Part shown: in pieces, positions 1 to 10,467 of the stretch | Position numbering within the stretch: position 1 is the stretch's first letter | How the letters are laid out: each line of letters starts with the position of its first letter | Assembly (NCBI RefSeq): GCF_963576615.1 | Contig: NC_088711.1 | Location: forward strand, 61,909,248-61,973,247 | Direction: 5' to 3' | DNA length: 64,000 nt | Source of the DNA: Watersipora subatra | Lineage: Eukaryota > Bryozoa > Gymnolaemata > Cheilostomatida > Watersiporidae | The notes under the pieces: model-generated | Database searches by the model: none | What the model was told of the DNA's origin: nothing | Seen by the model: only the letters and a program-made list of their open reading frames with translations | Program-made: the position numbers and the translations under genes

Positions 1-469
1 TCCACAATGATAGCATGTTCTTAATCTGAGTAAGGAGTTGCATCCCCTTTGCTATGGAACCTAATTCAACAATAACAAGCTCACACAGAGCTTCTTCATA
101 CTTTTTCAGCGCATCAATGCTTGCTTAGAGAATATTTTTGGATATTAAATTTTTTCTGAGCCTCTCACTGCTGGTTCCAGCCGCGGAAAATACTTTCTGA
201 CTGAAATCCTTCGCTTTTGTAAGATTTCCTCACTGAATATGTCATCACTGCACCTAAAGCAAATCCTAAAGCATCAAAAGGACCAAAGTGTTTTTAGTAT
301 CCTCTCTGTACTTCTCTAGAAGTGTCTTATGGTCACTGATCATCTGTTAATGTTCATCATAGCTGAGAGGAGGGTTTCCTTTGTACCAACTTTCTTCTAT
401 GTCATAGACTAGTCTGCGTGTTTCGTCAGTAGGATTAAGAGTCACACAGTAGTTAGCCAGGCCATGTGC
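1..469 (-). pseudogene. Nucleotidyltransferase exon, decayed paralogous copy cut by window edge
   Basis: Seen: this stretch aligns along its whole length with the nucleotidyltransferase exon at 16560-17029, including the splice acceptor (minus strand CTGCTTTACAG) at the same relative place. The reading frame is broken. Reading on the minus strand, the catalytic D-L-E motif has become D-stop-E, with TAA at 23-21, and small indels follow elsewhere. The homology continues into the upstream intron to about 670. Inferred: it is the 5' (in gene sense) exon of a third tandem copy, whose remaining exons would lie to the left of this window. It cannot encode an active enzyme. An assembly error is unlikely because the substitutions are scattered. 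Confidence 0.8.
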
Positions 470-818
470 CTGTAAAGCAGTTTTTTAGAGGCTATAATTT
501 TATAAGTTTAGAAATACTAGCTCATACGAGGTAAAAAAAGCCTTAACAATGAAAAAGGATTTCAGAAAAGAGTTTGTCTTGCATCAGTTTAAAAGAAAAC
601 GCAAATTATAATTTGCTATTCACTAATTTTAGAAAAAGAACTTAGTTCTGTTGGGGTAATTTTTGCGTGTCTATGCTCGCCGTATCATTCTCTTATGGTG
701 CCTACTAAGAAAGTCTGTAACTACTCGATGTACATCTCTGTACATCATATAGTACTTATTATGAGCTGACATCCTTGCCGTGTTATTCCAATATGGTGTC
801 TAATAGAAAGAAAAATCT
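470..818. other. Intron remnant of the decayed copy, with a diverged internal duplication
   Basis: The first 200 bases match the intron upstream of the intact nucleotidyltransferase exon (17030-17205). Positions about 670-730 and 765-818 are diverged copies of each other: both carry a GCCGT...TATGGTG core followed by a TCTGTAACT-like end. No coding potential is seen. The last five bases (819-823, GTAAC) form the left target duplication of the next element. Confidence 0.55.
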
Positions 819-823
819 GTAAC

Positions 824-1003
824 TGTGCTATTGTGCTTATTCAGCTTTATGTACATGTAGCTTTATGTATAACTTTGACCATATATATTGAATATTTAAT
901 TTTTAAGGAATCAGTCTGTTTCCTGTAAGTATATGTAGTAAAGGCTTACACTCATTAAACTGTCTATCCATTAAAACTTTATCTTAATAATCAACATGTT
1001 ATA
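824..1003 (+). repeat. 5' LTR of the K02A2.6-like element
   Basis: A 180-bp direct repeat of 4773-4946 and 11126-11297. It begins TGTGC and ends TTATA rather than the canonical CA. It contains AT-rich promoter-like and polyadenylation-like stretches (ATTAAA). The two LTRs of this insertion differ at many positions, which fits an old element. Confidence 0.75.
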
Positions 1004-1013
1004 TGGTGGCAGC
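1004..1013 (+). other. Primer binding site, tRNA-Leu type
   Basis: TGGTGGCAGC directly follows the LTR. It is complementary to the 3' end (including CCA) of metazoan tRNA-Leu. Only ten bases match; downstream bases diverge. The same primer is implied for the elements at 6895 and 62777. Confidence 0.6.
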
Positions 1014-1105
1014 TAGAAGAAAGGTGACTCTCTATGAATAGACAGCACCTTCAGAAATTTTTAAAATATAATTTATAGCGTTATTGTATCTAAAATTTTG
1101 TAAAT

Positions 1106-1851
1106 ATGGCAAAAGAGGAGCCTGCTGTACAAGCGCACAAAGCACCGCCACCTAAGACTAATCTACCAGGTAACTTTGATTTCTTTAAACCTGGAAAATA
1201 GACAAGGTGGAGAGCCAGATGGCTGACATACAGGAAAGTCAGTAGAATAAATGAACATCCTGACAGTGAACAGATAAACATACTAGTATATTCTCTCGGA
1301 AAACATACTGAAAGTATTCTATCTAGAGGCATTTCTAAAAATACCAATGATGAAGAGTTAACAGGATTTGATGACTATTTTGGAGTACTAACCAAAATTA
1401 TTGTAGAAAGAGCCAAGTTCAACAAACTTGGTCTAAATTGAGAAGGAATGGATATACATGTATTTATGAATACTGTGAGTATGGTGCGTTATGTGAAGAA
1501 CTTTTCAGAGACAGAATAGTCGTCAGAGTAGATGATGCCCAGCTCAGCGATGGATTACAGTCTGAGGCAGATCTCACACTGGCAAATGCAGTCCAAATCA
1601 GTCACAGGTATAAAGCTGGTAAACAGGCTAAGACTATTGTACATTCAACCACTGCAGGTACGCTGGAAAGCCGGAAGTCAAATCACAGCAGACCTAAACC
1701 AGGGAGTAGTCACGACAAAACAACGTTCAAGTTTGAAAGCAAGCAAATGAAATGCAACCGATGTGAAACTACCAACTCTAACAACAAATCACAGTGCCCA
1801 GCAAGTAAATGTAAATTCAGATCCTGCAAGAAACTGGACATTGGCAGATAG
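1106..1851 (+). pseudogene. gag remnant of the K02A2.6-like element
   Basis: Seen: an ATG at 1106 opens a gag-like protein with an early stop after about 31 codons and another near 1438. The family signature can be followed across the stops: F-D-F-F-K-P near the N-terminus, R-A-K-F-N, then Y-G-A-L-x-E-E-x-x-R-D-R-I-V-V at about 1478-1535. A cysteine-rich stretch at 1755-1835 is the decayed zinc knuckle. Known: this order is typical of metazoan K02A2.6-like Gypsy gag. Not functional. Confidence 0.75.
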
Positions 1852-2167
1852 TATGCTGTAACAAACCAGCTCATATCACAGAAATTGCAGATGATGACAG
1901 TAATACAATATTTCCTGGTGAAATAAGTTCTCAGATGCAGAATAACAAAGCATGAAAGGTAGTAATAACATTGATACTAATGTAGATAAATCTGCTAAGT
2001 TTATTAATGAATTTTCTGATGTTCTTAGGCTTAGGCAAAGTTAATGTCACACAGCCGTACAGAATTCAGTTATGGAAAGATGTGAAACTCACTGCGTAAC
2101 AGGTGCTGTATGAGGTGTCTCAACAGCAACTACCGGTAGTAAAAAAACAACTAAATGAAATAGATGG

Positions 2168-4460
2168 TTGGGTATAATATCTAAAGTAACTGTTCTTACA
2201 GACTGGTGCTCTGGTATGGTGCAAGTACCTAGAAAAGATCTTACTCAAATTTGTCTATGTGGAGACTTGACTAAACTGAATAGCGCAGTAAAATTTGACA
2301 CTCATCCCGGCAGTTCTGTAGACAAAACTTTAGCAAGAATATCAGGAACTAAAGTCATGAGCAAACTAAATGCATATTCTAGATATTATCAGACACTATG
2401 GGACAAAAACTCTTTACTACTAACCACATTCATAATTCCATATCAGCGTTACTGCTAGAATCAAGTACCCTTTGGTCTCATCAGTTCATATTCAACATTC
2501 TCGATGGACTCAACAATGCTGTATGTCATGTAGACAATTTGTTAGTTTACAGTACTATTAGTGAGAAGAAACATGAAAACAGTGTACGTAAAGTGCTGAA
2601 CCATCTCAAAAATGTCAATAAGAAAATCAATAAGTTCAGCAAGAAATCAGTAAAATTTTTAAGTCATGTCTTCAGTGAGCAAGGTGTGCAGCTAGACTCA
2701 CAAAATGTGTACAAGACATTTTAGAGTTGCCTGACTCTTCATGTATTAAAGATCTATGGTAAATGTAATTTCTTAGATTCGTAAACCAACTGGGTAAATT
2801 CTCTCATAAAATCTCTGAGATTAATGAGCTACTTAGAGCATTATTGAGCCAAAAAATGGACATGTGATATCAACATGACTCAAGCTATGAAAAAATGTCA
2901 AGTCAGAACTCTCCAAAGCTCCCTGTCGTTGATGTTATAATGTACAGAAACCTATCATCCTTATGAGCGATGAGTCAACTCAAAGATTGGAATGTGTGAT
3001 ATTTCAATTACAGTCACATATGTAGATCACCACGCCTCATAGCCTCAAAGTCAAGAAGTCTAACATATATCGAATCAGAATGGTTGCCTAGTGAGCTTGA
3101 ACGTTAGGAATAGCGTGGGCATACTCTAAGTTCGAGATTCATATCCTAAGACATACGGGTGTAACAATTGAAACAGACCACAGACCGCTTGTACCTATCT
3201 TCAACTACAAAGTTGTCCACAACCTTACAATTAGAATTCAAAGAAGACTCCAAACACTAAAATACGCGTTTACTGTTGCACGCGTCTTTGGAAAACACAA
3301 CTATATAGCTGATCTTTTTTCACGACAACCCTTATCGAAACCAAACGCTGAACATAAACTACTGACCGGAGAGATTGAAATTGCTGCTATCCCTACAGTC
3401 TCGACACTTCCCGCCAGTGAACATCACCTACATGAGCTAAAAATAAAATACAATGTAGCAGTAGAACACAACTCTACGACAGGTGATACATTTTCCTAAC
3501 CACAAATGGCCAGATTATCTCTTTGATGTCAAAAAATATATCAAGGTATACTGGCAAAGAAAGATAGATCTCACTCTTGTTGACAATCTATTGTTTTACA
3601 ATCAAAGGGTAGTGATACCGACCCAAGAGAAAACTGAAATTTTAAAGCGCATTCATATGGGTCATCTGGAAACACAAAAGTGTAGAGAAAGAGCTCATCA
3701 GCCTGTGTGGTGAGCCGGAATATTGCAAGAAATAGCTGAGATAGTGAAAAACTGCAAAACCTGCCACATGCACCAGCCAAAGCGGCGTAAGCCTTTCGGC
3801 AGTGAGTAGCTACTGATTTCTTCATTTATAAGAATCAAGACTACATTCTCATCGTAGATTGTTACTCCAAATAAATATAATTTTGCTGTTTCTCCAGCAT
3901 AACAAGCACCACCATTATCAACTCACTGAAATATACTCGTCAGACAAGGAACACCAAAAACCATCATGTCAGATAATGGGCCTTGTTATGCCAGCCAAGA
4001 ATACAAGAGGTTTGCAGCAGAACATTGCTTTGAATGTATAACCTGCTTTCCACAATGTCCTCAGATCAACGGATAAGCAGAAGTACTGAAAAATCTCCTC
4101 AAGAAATCTTCTAACCTGTATCTTGCTTTACTCTCCTATCGCAACACTCCGATACACAACGGTTGCTCTCCAGCAGAGGTGATGATGGGTAGACGGCTCC
4201 AGACTAATTTACCTGCAGATCCAAACGCTTTCATGCCCAATACACCAGACCACCACCTTGTCGCTGATAAAGAACAGGATTACAAAACTAAGATGAAAAA
4301 CTCTTACGGCAGTCGCCTCAATGCTCATGAGCTTCCGAAACTTAGTACAGACAATCCGGTATATATACTTGACCTTGGCAGACCTGATACAGTTACACAA
4401 ATCAAACCTGGCAGATCACATATAATCATTACTGGTAACGGAATGGCACGCAGAAATTGA
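2168..4460 (+). pseudogene. pol remnant: RT, RNase H, integrase
   Basis: Seen: RT palm sequence at 2400-2700, where the usual YxDD catalytic motif reads HVDN (2527-2538), so both the tyrosine and one aspartate are lost. An RNase H segment with T-D-H-R-P-L-V-P lies near 3170-3200 and ends in a D-x-F-S-R-Q motif near 3315. The integrase zinc-binding domain follows (H-M-G-H near 3655 and C-x2-C near 3755), then the catalytic core and a C-terminal segment with M-G-R-R-L (4180-4460). Stops and frameshifts separate the pieces. Known: domain order PR-RT-RH-IN is the Ty3/Gypsy arrangement. Confidence 0.75.
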
Positions 4461-4772
4461 CACTCTATCTTTTTACCAAGTCCAGCCTCAATTCCACAGT
4501 CATCAGCTCAGCTACCTGGTGAAACGGTAGCCTCAGAGTCAACATCATCGGGAACTTCGATTGTTACACCAACCGGTGTACGCAGAATGTCACCTTTGGT
4601 TTCAAGTTGTTCTAAACGCCTGAATTATGAGCGGTTGGGTGGTTAACTTCAAATTTGATTATGTATTGTTAATTTTTTGAAGACTGTTTCGTTTAACGTT
4701 TTACGACTATATTGTGAAAGTTTTTGAAAACATATTCAAGAATTGATTTAGCAAAGTTTGCGATAAGGGAGA

Positions 4773-4946
4773 TGCACAATTATGCTTATTCAGCTCTATG
4801 TAGCTTCATGTACTGTAACAGCTTTGACCTTATATATTGAATACTTAATTTATGAGTAATCAGTCTATTTACTGGAGCTATGTAGTGAAGACACTCATTA
4901 AACTGTCTATTCATTAAAACTCTATCTCAACAATCAACATATTATA
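4773..4946 (+). repeat. 3' LTR of the K02A2.6-like element
   Basis: A 174-bp copy of the 5' LTR, preceded by a short polypurine tract at 4763-4772 and followed at once by the GTAAC target duplication. Its closest relative in the window is 11126-11297, not the LTR of its own element, as expected if the duplication postdates the insertion. Confidence 0.75.
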
Positions 4947-4951
4947 GTAAC

Positions 4952-5472
4952 TACTTTATGTTTATCTCTGAACACGAGTGATTTGGTGTGATACATTAAT
5001 GCTGATCTGTAGTCAGATGATTAGTTATACTCCACACTGATATGATTGTATCCACTGAAAATGTTAATAAAGTTGATGTCTTTTCTATGTACAGGTGTAT
5101 TTGCTTGCTGCAGAAGATAAGAACAAAAATGGTTGCTATGAATTTAATATGGGAAAACTCATATAACATTTATGAATACAGAACAATATTCGATATGTGC
5201 ATAAAACGAGGAAGAAAGGGAAATTATTAACTATAACCAGTTTAAGGAATTCCATAACTCACATCCTGATATCTGGCTGATGCTATATTTGACCTTGAAA
5301 CAGCCTTTTACCGCTGTTCCTGACTCACACCAGACTCACTATTTAGGTTTATAAAGCAGTATAATCTATATCTGACTAGGATGATCCTAGTTAGTATTTG
5401 TTAAACTATGGATAGTCAGTTATATATTAGTTCTATGTAGTCAGCTCTGTTCTCTTGTCTATATTGACATCT
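4952..5472. other. 3' flank of a TPR gene copy, duplicated at 11303-11823
   Basis: No credible coding sequence. The whole stretch aligns with 11303-11823 at roughly 90 per cent by eye, with shared small indels. It is the region just downstream, in gene sense, of the TPR stop codon in both copies, so it holds the 3' untranslated region and flank of the tandem gene. Confidence 0.7.
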
Positions 5473-6525
5473 CTATTGCGATGATGACTTTTGTCTTGCC
5501 TTCATTATAGCGAGTGATCGTTTCTTATATATTGAGGCAAGTGTACACTTACCTATAGATTCGTATACTATACTAATGTTATTGTAGATTCTACCAACAT
5601 CAATACGGTTGGTATCTTTTCTACGCACAATTTTTAACATGATTAGAGCTTTCCTGTAACATTCTAAAGGTTTTCTGTAGTCACCCAGTGAGTTGTGTGC
5701 TGAGCCTATGTTATTGTAGGTAGTAGGAATATCACTATGGTTGGTGTTCTCTCCATACACAGACTTGTGTATGGCTAATGCTTTTTCGAAATGTTCAAAT
5801 GCTTTTCTGTAGTCACCCAAAGAGTGGCGTAATGAGGCCATGTTATTGTAGCTAACAGCAATATTGGTATGATTGGTGTTCTCTCCATACACAGCCTTCA
5901 GTATGACTAGTGCTTTTTCCTAATAATCTAATGCTTTTCTGTAGTCAGCCAGTAAGTTGTGTACTGAGCCAATGTTACTGTAACTAGTAGCAATATCGGT
6001 ATGGTTGGTGGCCTCTCCATACACAGCCTTCAGTATGACTAGTGCTTTTTTATAATATTCCATTACTTTTCTATAGCCACTCAGTGATATGTGTGCTGAT
6101 CCAATGTTACCATAGATAACAGCAATATTGGTATGATTGGTGTTCTCTATACACAGCCTTCAGTATGACGAGTGCTTTCATGCGACGTTCTAATGCTTTT
6201 TTGTAGTCACCCAGTGAGTTGTGCGTTGACCCAATGTTACCATAGCTAGTAGCAATATCGGTATGGTTGGTTTTCTCTCCAAACGCAGCCTTTCGCATGA
6301 CTAGTGTTTATTCGTGACCTTCCAATGTTTTTTTGTAGTCACCTAGTGAAATGTGTGCTGATCCAATGTTACTATAGCTAACAGCAATATCGGCGTGGTT
6401 AGTGTTCTCTCCATTCACAGCCTTTTGTATGATTAGTGCTTTTTAGTAATATTCTAATGCTTTTCTGTAATTGCTCAGTGAGTGGTTTACTGAGGCCATG
6501 TTATTGTAGCTAACAGCAATATTGT
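5473..6525 (-). pseudogene. C-terminal TPR units of a second gene copy, broken
   Basis: Seen: about eight 42-residue TPR units of the pattern SLGDYRKALEYYEKAL, ending in the same C-terminal tail (A-S-I-Y-K-K-R-S-L-A-I-M-K-A-R-Q) as the better copy at 11824. In-frame stops lie near 6455, 6310 and 5937, and a 2-base deletion near 6148 shifts the frame. At 6525 the array is cut by an LTR. Only the last 139 codons (5473-5892) are open. Known: units of this type form the right-handed superhelix of kinesin light chain and nephrocystin-3 class proteins. Inferred: a dead tandem paralogue whose upstream exons were lost by deletion. Confidence 0.8.
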
Positions 6526-6660
6526 TGTGGAATGTGATCCACCGAGAGCTGAGCCTAGGGCTGAGCCAAGCCTAGCCGGGCTGTGCTCAGTCAGGCAGAA
6601 TAACGAGTTGAGAGTTAAGCCAGTCAGAGACGAGTAGAGTCGAGCCGAGCCGAGTAGACG

Positions 6661-6701
6661 TCGTTCTGCTTGGCTGGGTCAAGCCCAGCCAAGCAGAACG
6701 A
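6661..6701. promoter_or_regulatory. Perfect hairpin in the U3 region of the LTR
   Basis: Bases 6661-6678 and 6684-6701 are exact reverse complements (18-bp stem) with a 5-base loop, 19 bases upstream of the TATA box. The stem core contains TTGGCTGGG. The other LTR copy of this family does not keep the hairpin, so it is either recently formed or recently lost. Confidence 0.7.
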
Positions 6702-6719
6702 GAGGCGGAGCCTACCAGC

Positions 6720-6727
6720 TATATAAG
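6720..6727 (+). promoter_or_regulatory. TATA box of the family B LTR
   Basis: TATATAAG, placed about 170 bases before the LTR end, as expected for the U3/R boundary. The counterpart LTR has the weakened CTTATGTAG at this place. Confidence 0.55.
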
Positions 6728-6894
6728 CACGAACATTTGCAGTAGAGAGCAGAGCTTTTCTGGGCCTGTTCATTGCTTGTCTCTTGATTTATTTCTTGTA
6801 CACCTTGATGAACTAAGCAGAAATATATGTATTGTACTCATGCACGAGTCTTGAACTAGTGGAGGAAAGTGAAAGTCGCACAAAACCTTTACAC

Positions 6895-6913
6895 TGGTGG
6901 CAGCAGTGGGATT
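6895..6913 (+). other. Primer binding site, tRNA-Leu
   Basis: TGGTGGCAGCAGTGGGATT follows the LTR after one base. It is complementary to the 3' end of tRNA-Leu apart from one base (the animal tRNA implies GCGG where this has GCAG). The same 19-mer is found in reverse at 58801-58819. Confidence 0.75.
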
Positions 6914-7101
6914 GGTAACGATCTCAAGAACTCCACCACAGGACTCGCATCTAGATCACTGGACTCTCAATGAACTGGGCTGCTTGAAAACGGCAACACT
7001 GCTCCTACTGGAAGAACTTCCTACTGGAAGAAACCAAGAGAGAGCTGTGGAAAGCCCTACAGGATTGGATTTAGTAGATGCACTGCTCCGGGAGCAGAAA
7101 C

Positions 7102-9388
7102 TAGAGTTGCCCCGATTTTGGTATCGGTATCGGAATCGGTATCGGTGCCGATATGGGTGTCAAGTATCTGAATCGGAATCGGCCGATCTTTTCTTAAAAA
7201 ATCGGAACCTTCCGATACTTTTTACAGATCAACCATTTAGCAGAAAACTGTATTTTAGCCTGCTATACTAATAAAAAAATCATCAGCTGTAAGCTTCTTA
7301 CTTTTACTTAATGAATTTCCTGCCTACCACACAATTTATTTCATGTCTATAAGCAACCTCACTTATGTGCAAGTTTCTGTAATGCTGTTGGTCTTTGCTA
7401 AACATTTGCTAACCGTTCATTTACAGTGTATGGCCAAAGACATTTGCCGTTAAGCACTGAATATACTTGTAGATTGCTTATGAAATAGTGAGCAACAAGC
7501 CGTAGACGCCAATTAATGCCTCATCAATAAGATTTATAGAGGAGTCCTACAGAATGACCAGCAAAGCTCCAATTAACTTGTCATCAGGTAGACTTACACG
7601 AGATGGTGGAAAAAAGAGCTGACAGAGGCATTAATAAAAACATTGCCCAAGCTCCCACATACTCGGAGACTTTTAGTCAACGCTATATGTGAACTCCAAT
7701 TTACTTCAGAACACAGGACTAAAGTGAACGAAATACCTCTGCTGAACCCGCGTAGCAAGAAACCGCACTTCTCCCCTTGCAATGTCAAAATCCGTGTCTG
7801 GCGCATGACAAACGGATTTTGTCACAACATAATATTTTGTTATGAAACAAATTTTGTTGCAACATCATATTTTTGTTATGAAACCCTTTTACGTCAGTCT
7901 GATGTTAACCAATGGAATTACATGTTATTTTTAAGCAACTATATATACAGAATATTCACCATAATTATAAAAGAGAGAAGTTTATCATTTTTTCTAAATT
8001 CAGTAACCTTGGAAGCACCTTTGCTGATACACTTGTACTCATAGCTATATTCACTCTTGTGCATTCACAGACTCTCTCTACCAAAGCTATTCGCTGTTCA
8101 GGCAAGTGACTCTTTGTTATTATACAGCCTATGGGCAGAGTTATTTTTTCTTTCTCTTTTATTTTATAAGGTGCTTTGCAATATTTGTAGTATATCTTAT
8201 ACATTTTGTTCTTTACTTTAATAGATAACATTTGATAGTTGGGTACATAAAACCAACCTCATCTGGTTTCTTTATTTGACCTGGTAATCAATTCAAAATC
8301 ATTGTGGTAAATGCAACTCCATTTGATAGAACTTGTCACGAGATAAAATAGCATACTGGTCCAAAATGAGTGATTCATTCTAATGAGAAAGTAGCACAGG
8401 ACTCAGCGTTGCCTCGCAAACTATTCTGCATAAATTAGACTCAGTTCGCTAGTATTTTAAGTCTAGACAATTGCACTTAGAACCCAGATTTGCTCTTCAG
8501 CACACCATGTCTAAAATTTAACAAACTGGGCGCCCAACAATTGAGCAAAAGAATTCTATTGGTGTGGTGGAGACAAATCTGAAGTGAAAACTTATTGCAT
8601 GTCTATAACCTGATCAACCCAGCAAAGGAAACGTTTTAGCCAGAACGTAAACAAAAAGTGTGGTATTTCCCAATTACAGCGATATTATATATTGCAGGCA
8701 ATCACGAACAAGATAACAAAAATAGGAGACAAGAACGCAGTGTAATATTTCTATTTACTAGCATTACGGAAGTAATTTTAACAGTCGACGCATAAAGTTA
8801 TCTATCACACTCTTGATCCTGACGATACAATGGATCGTTTGTATTGTACAAAAAACGGTAACCCCAGTGGCGTATCGGTATGTAGCCTGTCCTCCAACAT
8901 TTGTGGCAAGTGAATCCCCCTTCAGTACGCTTGGCTACAATGATAATGATGGAAGAAAGAGACGTCTTACTGAGATAATTAAATCACTAAAGGTAATTAA
9001 AAGAAACATTGATTTGCTCTAAACTTGTACAGGCACAGCAGTTCATCCAACAATAGAAGAGGGACTTTGTTATCACAAATAGAACTGTACTACTAACAGT
9101 TATTACCTTTATTTACAAATTACAAGAAACATGGACTGTTTTGTTACTACATGCACGGTATGTCAGTATGTGAATATGTATATATATATTTTCCATAAAT
9201 GCAAACAAATAAATACAATAATATTCATGTTTTCTTTGCATTATGTTTGTATTTGCATAATAAAATGAACTATCTATGCAACACAAAAGATCTGAATCGG
9301 TATCTGAATCGGAATATTTTTCAATTAGGATCGGTATATCGGATCGGTATCTGAATCGGCTGGTGAATTTATAATCGGGGCATCTCTA
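7102..9388 (+). mobile_element. hAT DNA transposon, 2287 bp, with 8-bp target duplication
   Basis: Seen: 16-bp terminal inverted repeats, left TAGAGTTGCCCCGATT and right (reverse complement) TAGAGATGCCCCGATT, flanked by the perfect 8-bp duplication GCAGAAAC (7094-7101 and 9389-9396). Subterminal blocks repeat ATCGGTATCGG and AATCGG near both ends. A fragment of the hAT dimerisation region lies at 8870-9022. The related element at 56066-59145 has the same host sequence with no insertion near 58603-58618. Known: 8-bp duplications and this inverted repeat type are hallmarks of hAT. Inferred: a non-autonomous, decayed copy. Confidence 0.9.
8870..9022 (+). pseudogene. hAT transposase C-terminal dimerisation fragment
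   Basis: Seen: the reading frame contains P-P-T-F-V-A-S-E-S-P-F-S-T-L-G followed by R-x-R-L and, 15 residues later, K-R-N-I-D-L-L, ending in TAA. Known: P-P-x-S-x-x-S-E-R-x-F-S-x-x-G ... R-x-x-L ... K-x-N is the conserved C-terminal hAT dimerisation block. Here the arginine of S-E-R is lost. Upstream transposase sequence (catalytic core) is not recognisable in any frame, so this is a remnant within the non-autonomous element. Confidence 0.75.
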
Positions 9389-9680
9389 GCAGAAACCTAC
9401 TAAAAGGACTTATCTGAGGAGGCAGCAAGCTCCTACTGGAAGAACTTTCTACCGGAAGAAACCCAGGAAGAGCTGTGGAAAGACTACCAATCGGACCCGG
9501 TAAATGCACTGCTCCAGGAGCAGAAACCTACCAGTGGATCCGGCAGGACTTGCGTAAGGAAGTAGTGTGCTTCTAATGGAAGAACTTCTTACGGGAGGAA
9601 ACCCAGAAAGGAGCCAGCAGCCGCGGACACAGTAGAGGCACTGCTCTGGGAGGAGAGCAAAAACCTACTGGAAGCCACAC

Positions 9681-10467
9681 ATGTCCAAAAGGAGAGCCAG
9701 GAGCGCTGACCCGAGACCCGACCGACTAGTCGAGGCACTAGAGCGGGTATTGCTGATGCCGAGAGCTCAGGACCCGGTGCCATGCTTTAGGACTCCCCAG
9801 TATACTGCGAAAGGAGATGTGGAATACTTTATTGTTCGCTTCACAGAAGTAGCCGACGCCAACCAGTAGATGGAAGGAGCAACCCTATGGCACCTCTGGG
9901 AAGCACTGGGCAACCAGGCTGAAGACTGTGGGCGGACCGAGAACCAGGAAGCCATTTTTAATGCCCTCTAGGCAAAGTTCGGGCTGTCCGCCAAGCAGGC
10001 GCTGAGCCAGCTCAATGCCCTTAGGCGAGAGGAAGGGACGACGCTGCAGGAGCATGCTATGGAGGTGGAGAGGCTGGTGCGCATTGCGTACGGGGACCTG
10101 CCAAATCACTACCAAAATAGCATGGCTATGGAGACTTTCTGCAGCTCGCTGAGAGACCCTGCCCTGCCGAGACATCTGTTGGCCGTACTTACGCCCACGC
10201 TGGCCGACGCTGTACGAGCCGGAAATGACTATCTCCAAATCCCGGGAGGCAAGCGTAGGCCCACCAGATCCTCGGTGCGAGTCCTGTAGGACAAGGAGTC
10301 TCATGGACAAGGTGGAGTGGCTCCAGGAGCAGGTGCACGCCCCAGTGGAGAAAAGAAGCCAGCCAGCTACTCTTTGCTGGGGATGTGGCCAACAGGGGCA
10401 GGTACAAAAGAACTGCCCTCGCCACACCAAACTGGCTTCGAGAAACGGAGAACGGCCACAGCAGTAG
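9681..10467 (+). pseudogene. gag of family B, degenerate
   Basis: Seen: the product is clearly homologous to the intact gag at 62847-63815: Y-x-x-x-G-D-V-E-x-F-I-x-R-F near the start, then A-E-D-C-G, T-F-C-S-S-L and R-H-L-L-A-V. Stops occur after codon 62 (near 9867) and near 9969, and the frame shifts near 10230. The zinc knuckle at 10375-10416 reads CWGCGQQGQVQKNC, with glutamine where the zinc-binding histidine of CCHC should be. Known role of the family: RNA packaging and capsid. Not functional here. Confidence 0.8.

Larger units (their letters stand above)
819..4951 (+). mobile_element. Ty3/Gypsy retrotransposon (K02A2.6-like), full length but decayed
   Basis: Seen: two LTRs (824-1003 and 4773-4946) flank a gag-pol body in the expected order, and the sequence GTAAC occurs immediately outside both LTRs (819-823 and 4947-4951), a 5-bp target site duplication. 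The primer binding site starts one base after the left LTR and a short purine tract (AAGGGAGA) precedes the right LTR. Gag, RT, RNase H and integrase motifs are recognisable but every frame is interrupted by stops and frameshifts. The 3' part is duplicated at 10793-11297. Inferred: an old insertion, present before the local tandem duplication. Confidence 0.85.
6526..6893 (+). repeat. 5' LTR, family B
   Basis: A 368-bp LTR beginning TGTGGAATGTG and ending TTTACA. Its counterpart is at 58821-59145 on the minus strand. It contains a perfect 18-bp inverted repeat upstream of a TATA box, and an AT-rich 3' section that probably carries the polyadenylation signal. The exact left border is uncertain by up to three bases because the flanking TPR sequence also reads TTG. 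Confidence 0.75.
7001..9680 (+). repeat. Tandem repeats in the family B leader (three units of about 135-140 bp, split by hAT)
   Basis: Units start near 7001, 9431 and 9571 with TACTGGAAGAACTT-like sequence and end in a GGAGCAGAAACCTAC-like block. With the hAT element removed, the spacing is 134 and 140 bases. One frame encodes a repeated L-P-E-E-T-Q-E-E-L-W-K motif and A-L-L-Q-E-Q-K-P, so the repeats may have been part of an N-terminal gag extension. The same repeats occur at 58380-58740. Confidence 0.55.

Noticed and set aside
1090..1347. 85-codon minus-strand frame with hydrophobic segments
   Set aside because: It overlaps the gag remnant in antisense and has no independent support.
7643..8044. 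133-codon frame inside the hAT element
   Set aside because: No transposase motif; it includes a local imperfect duplication of TTTTGTTATGAAAC and AT-rich sequence.
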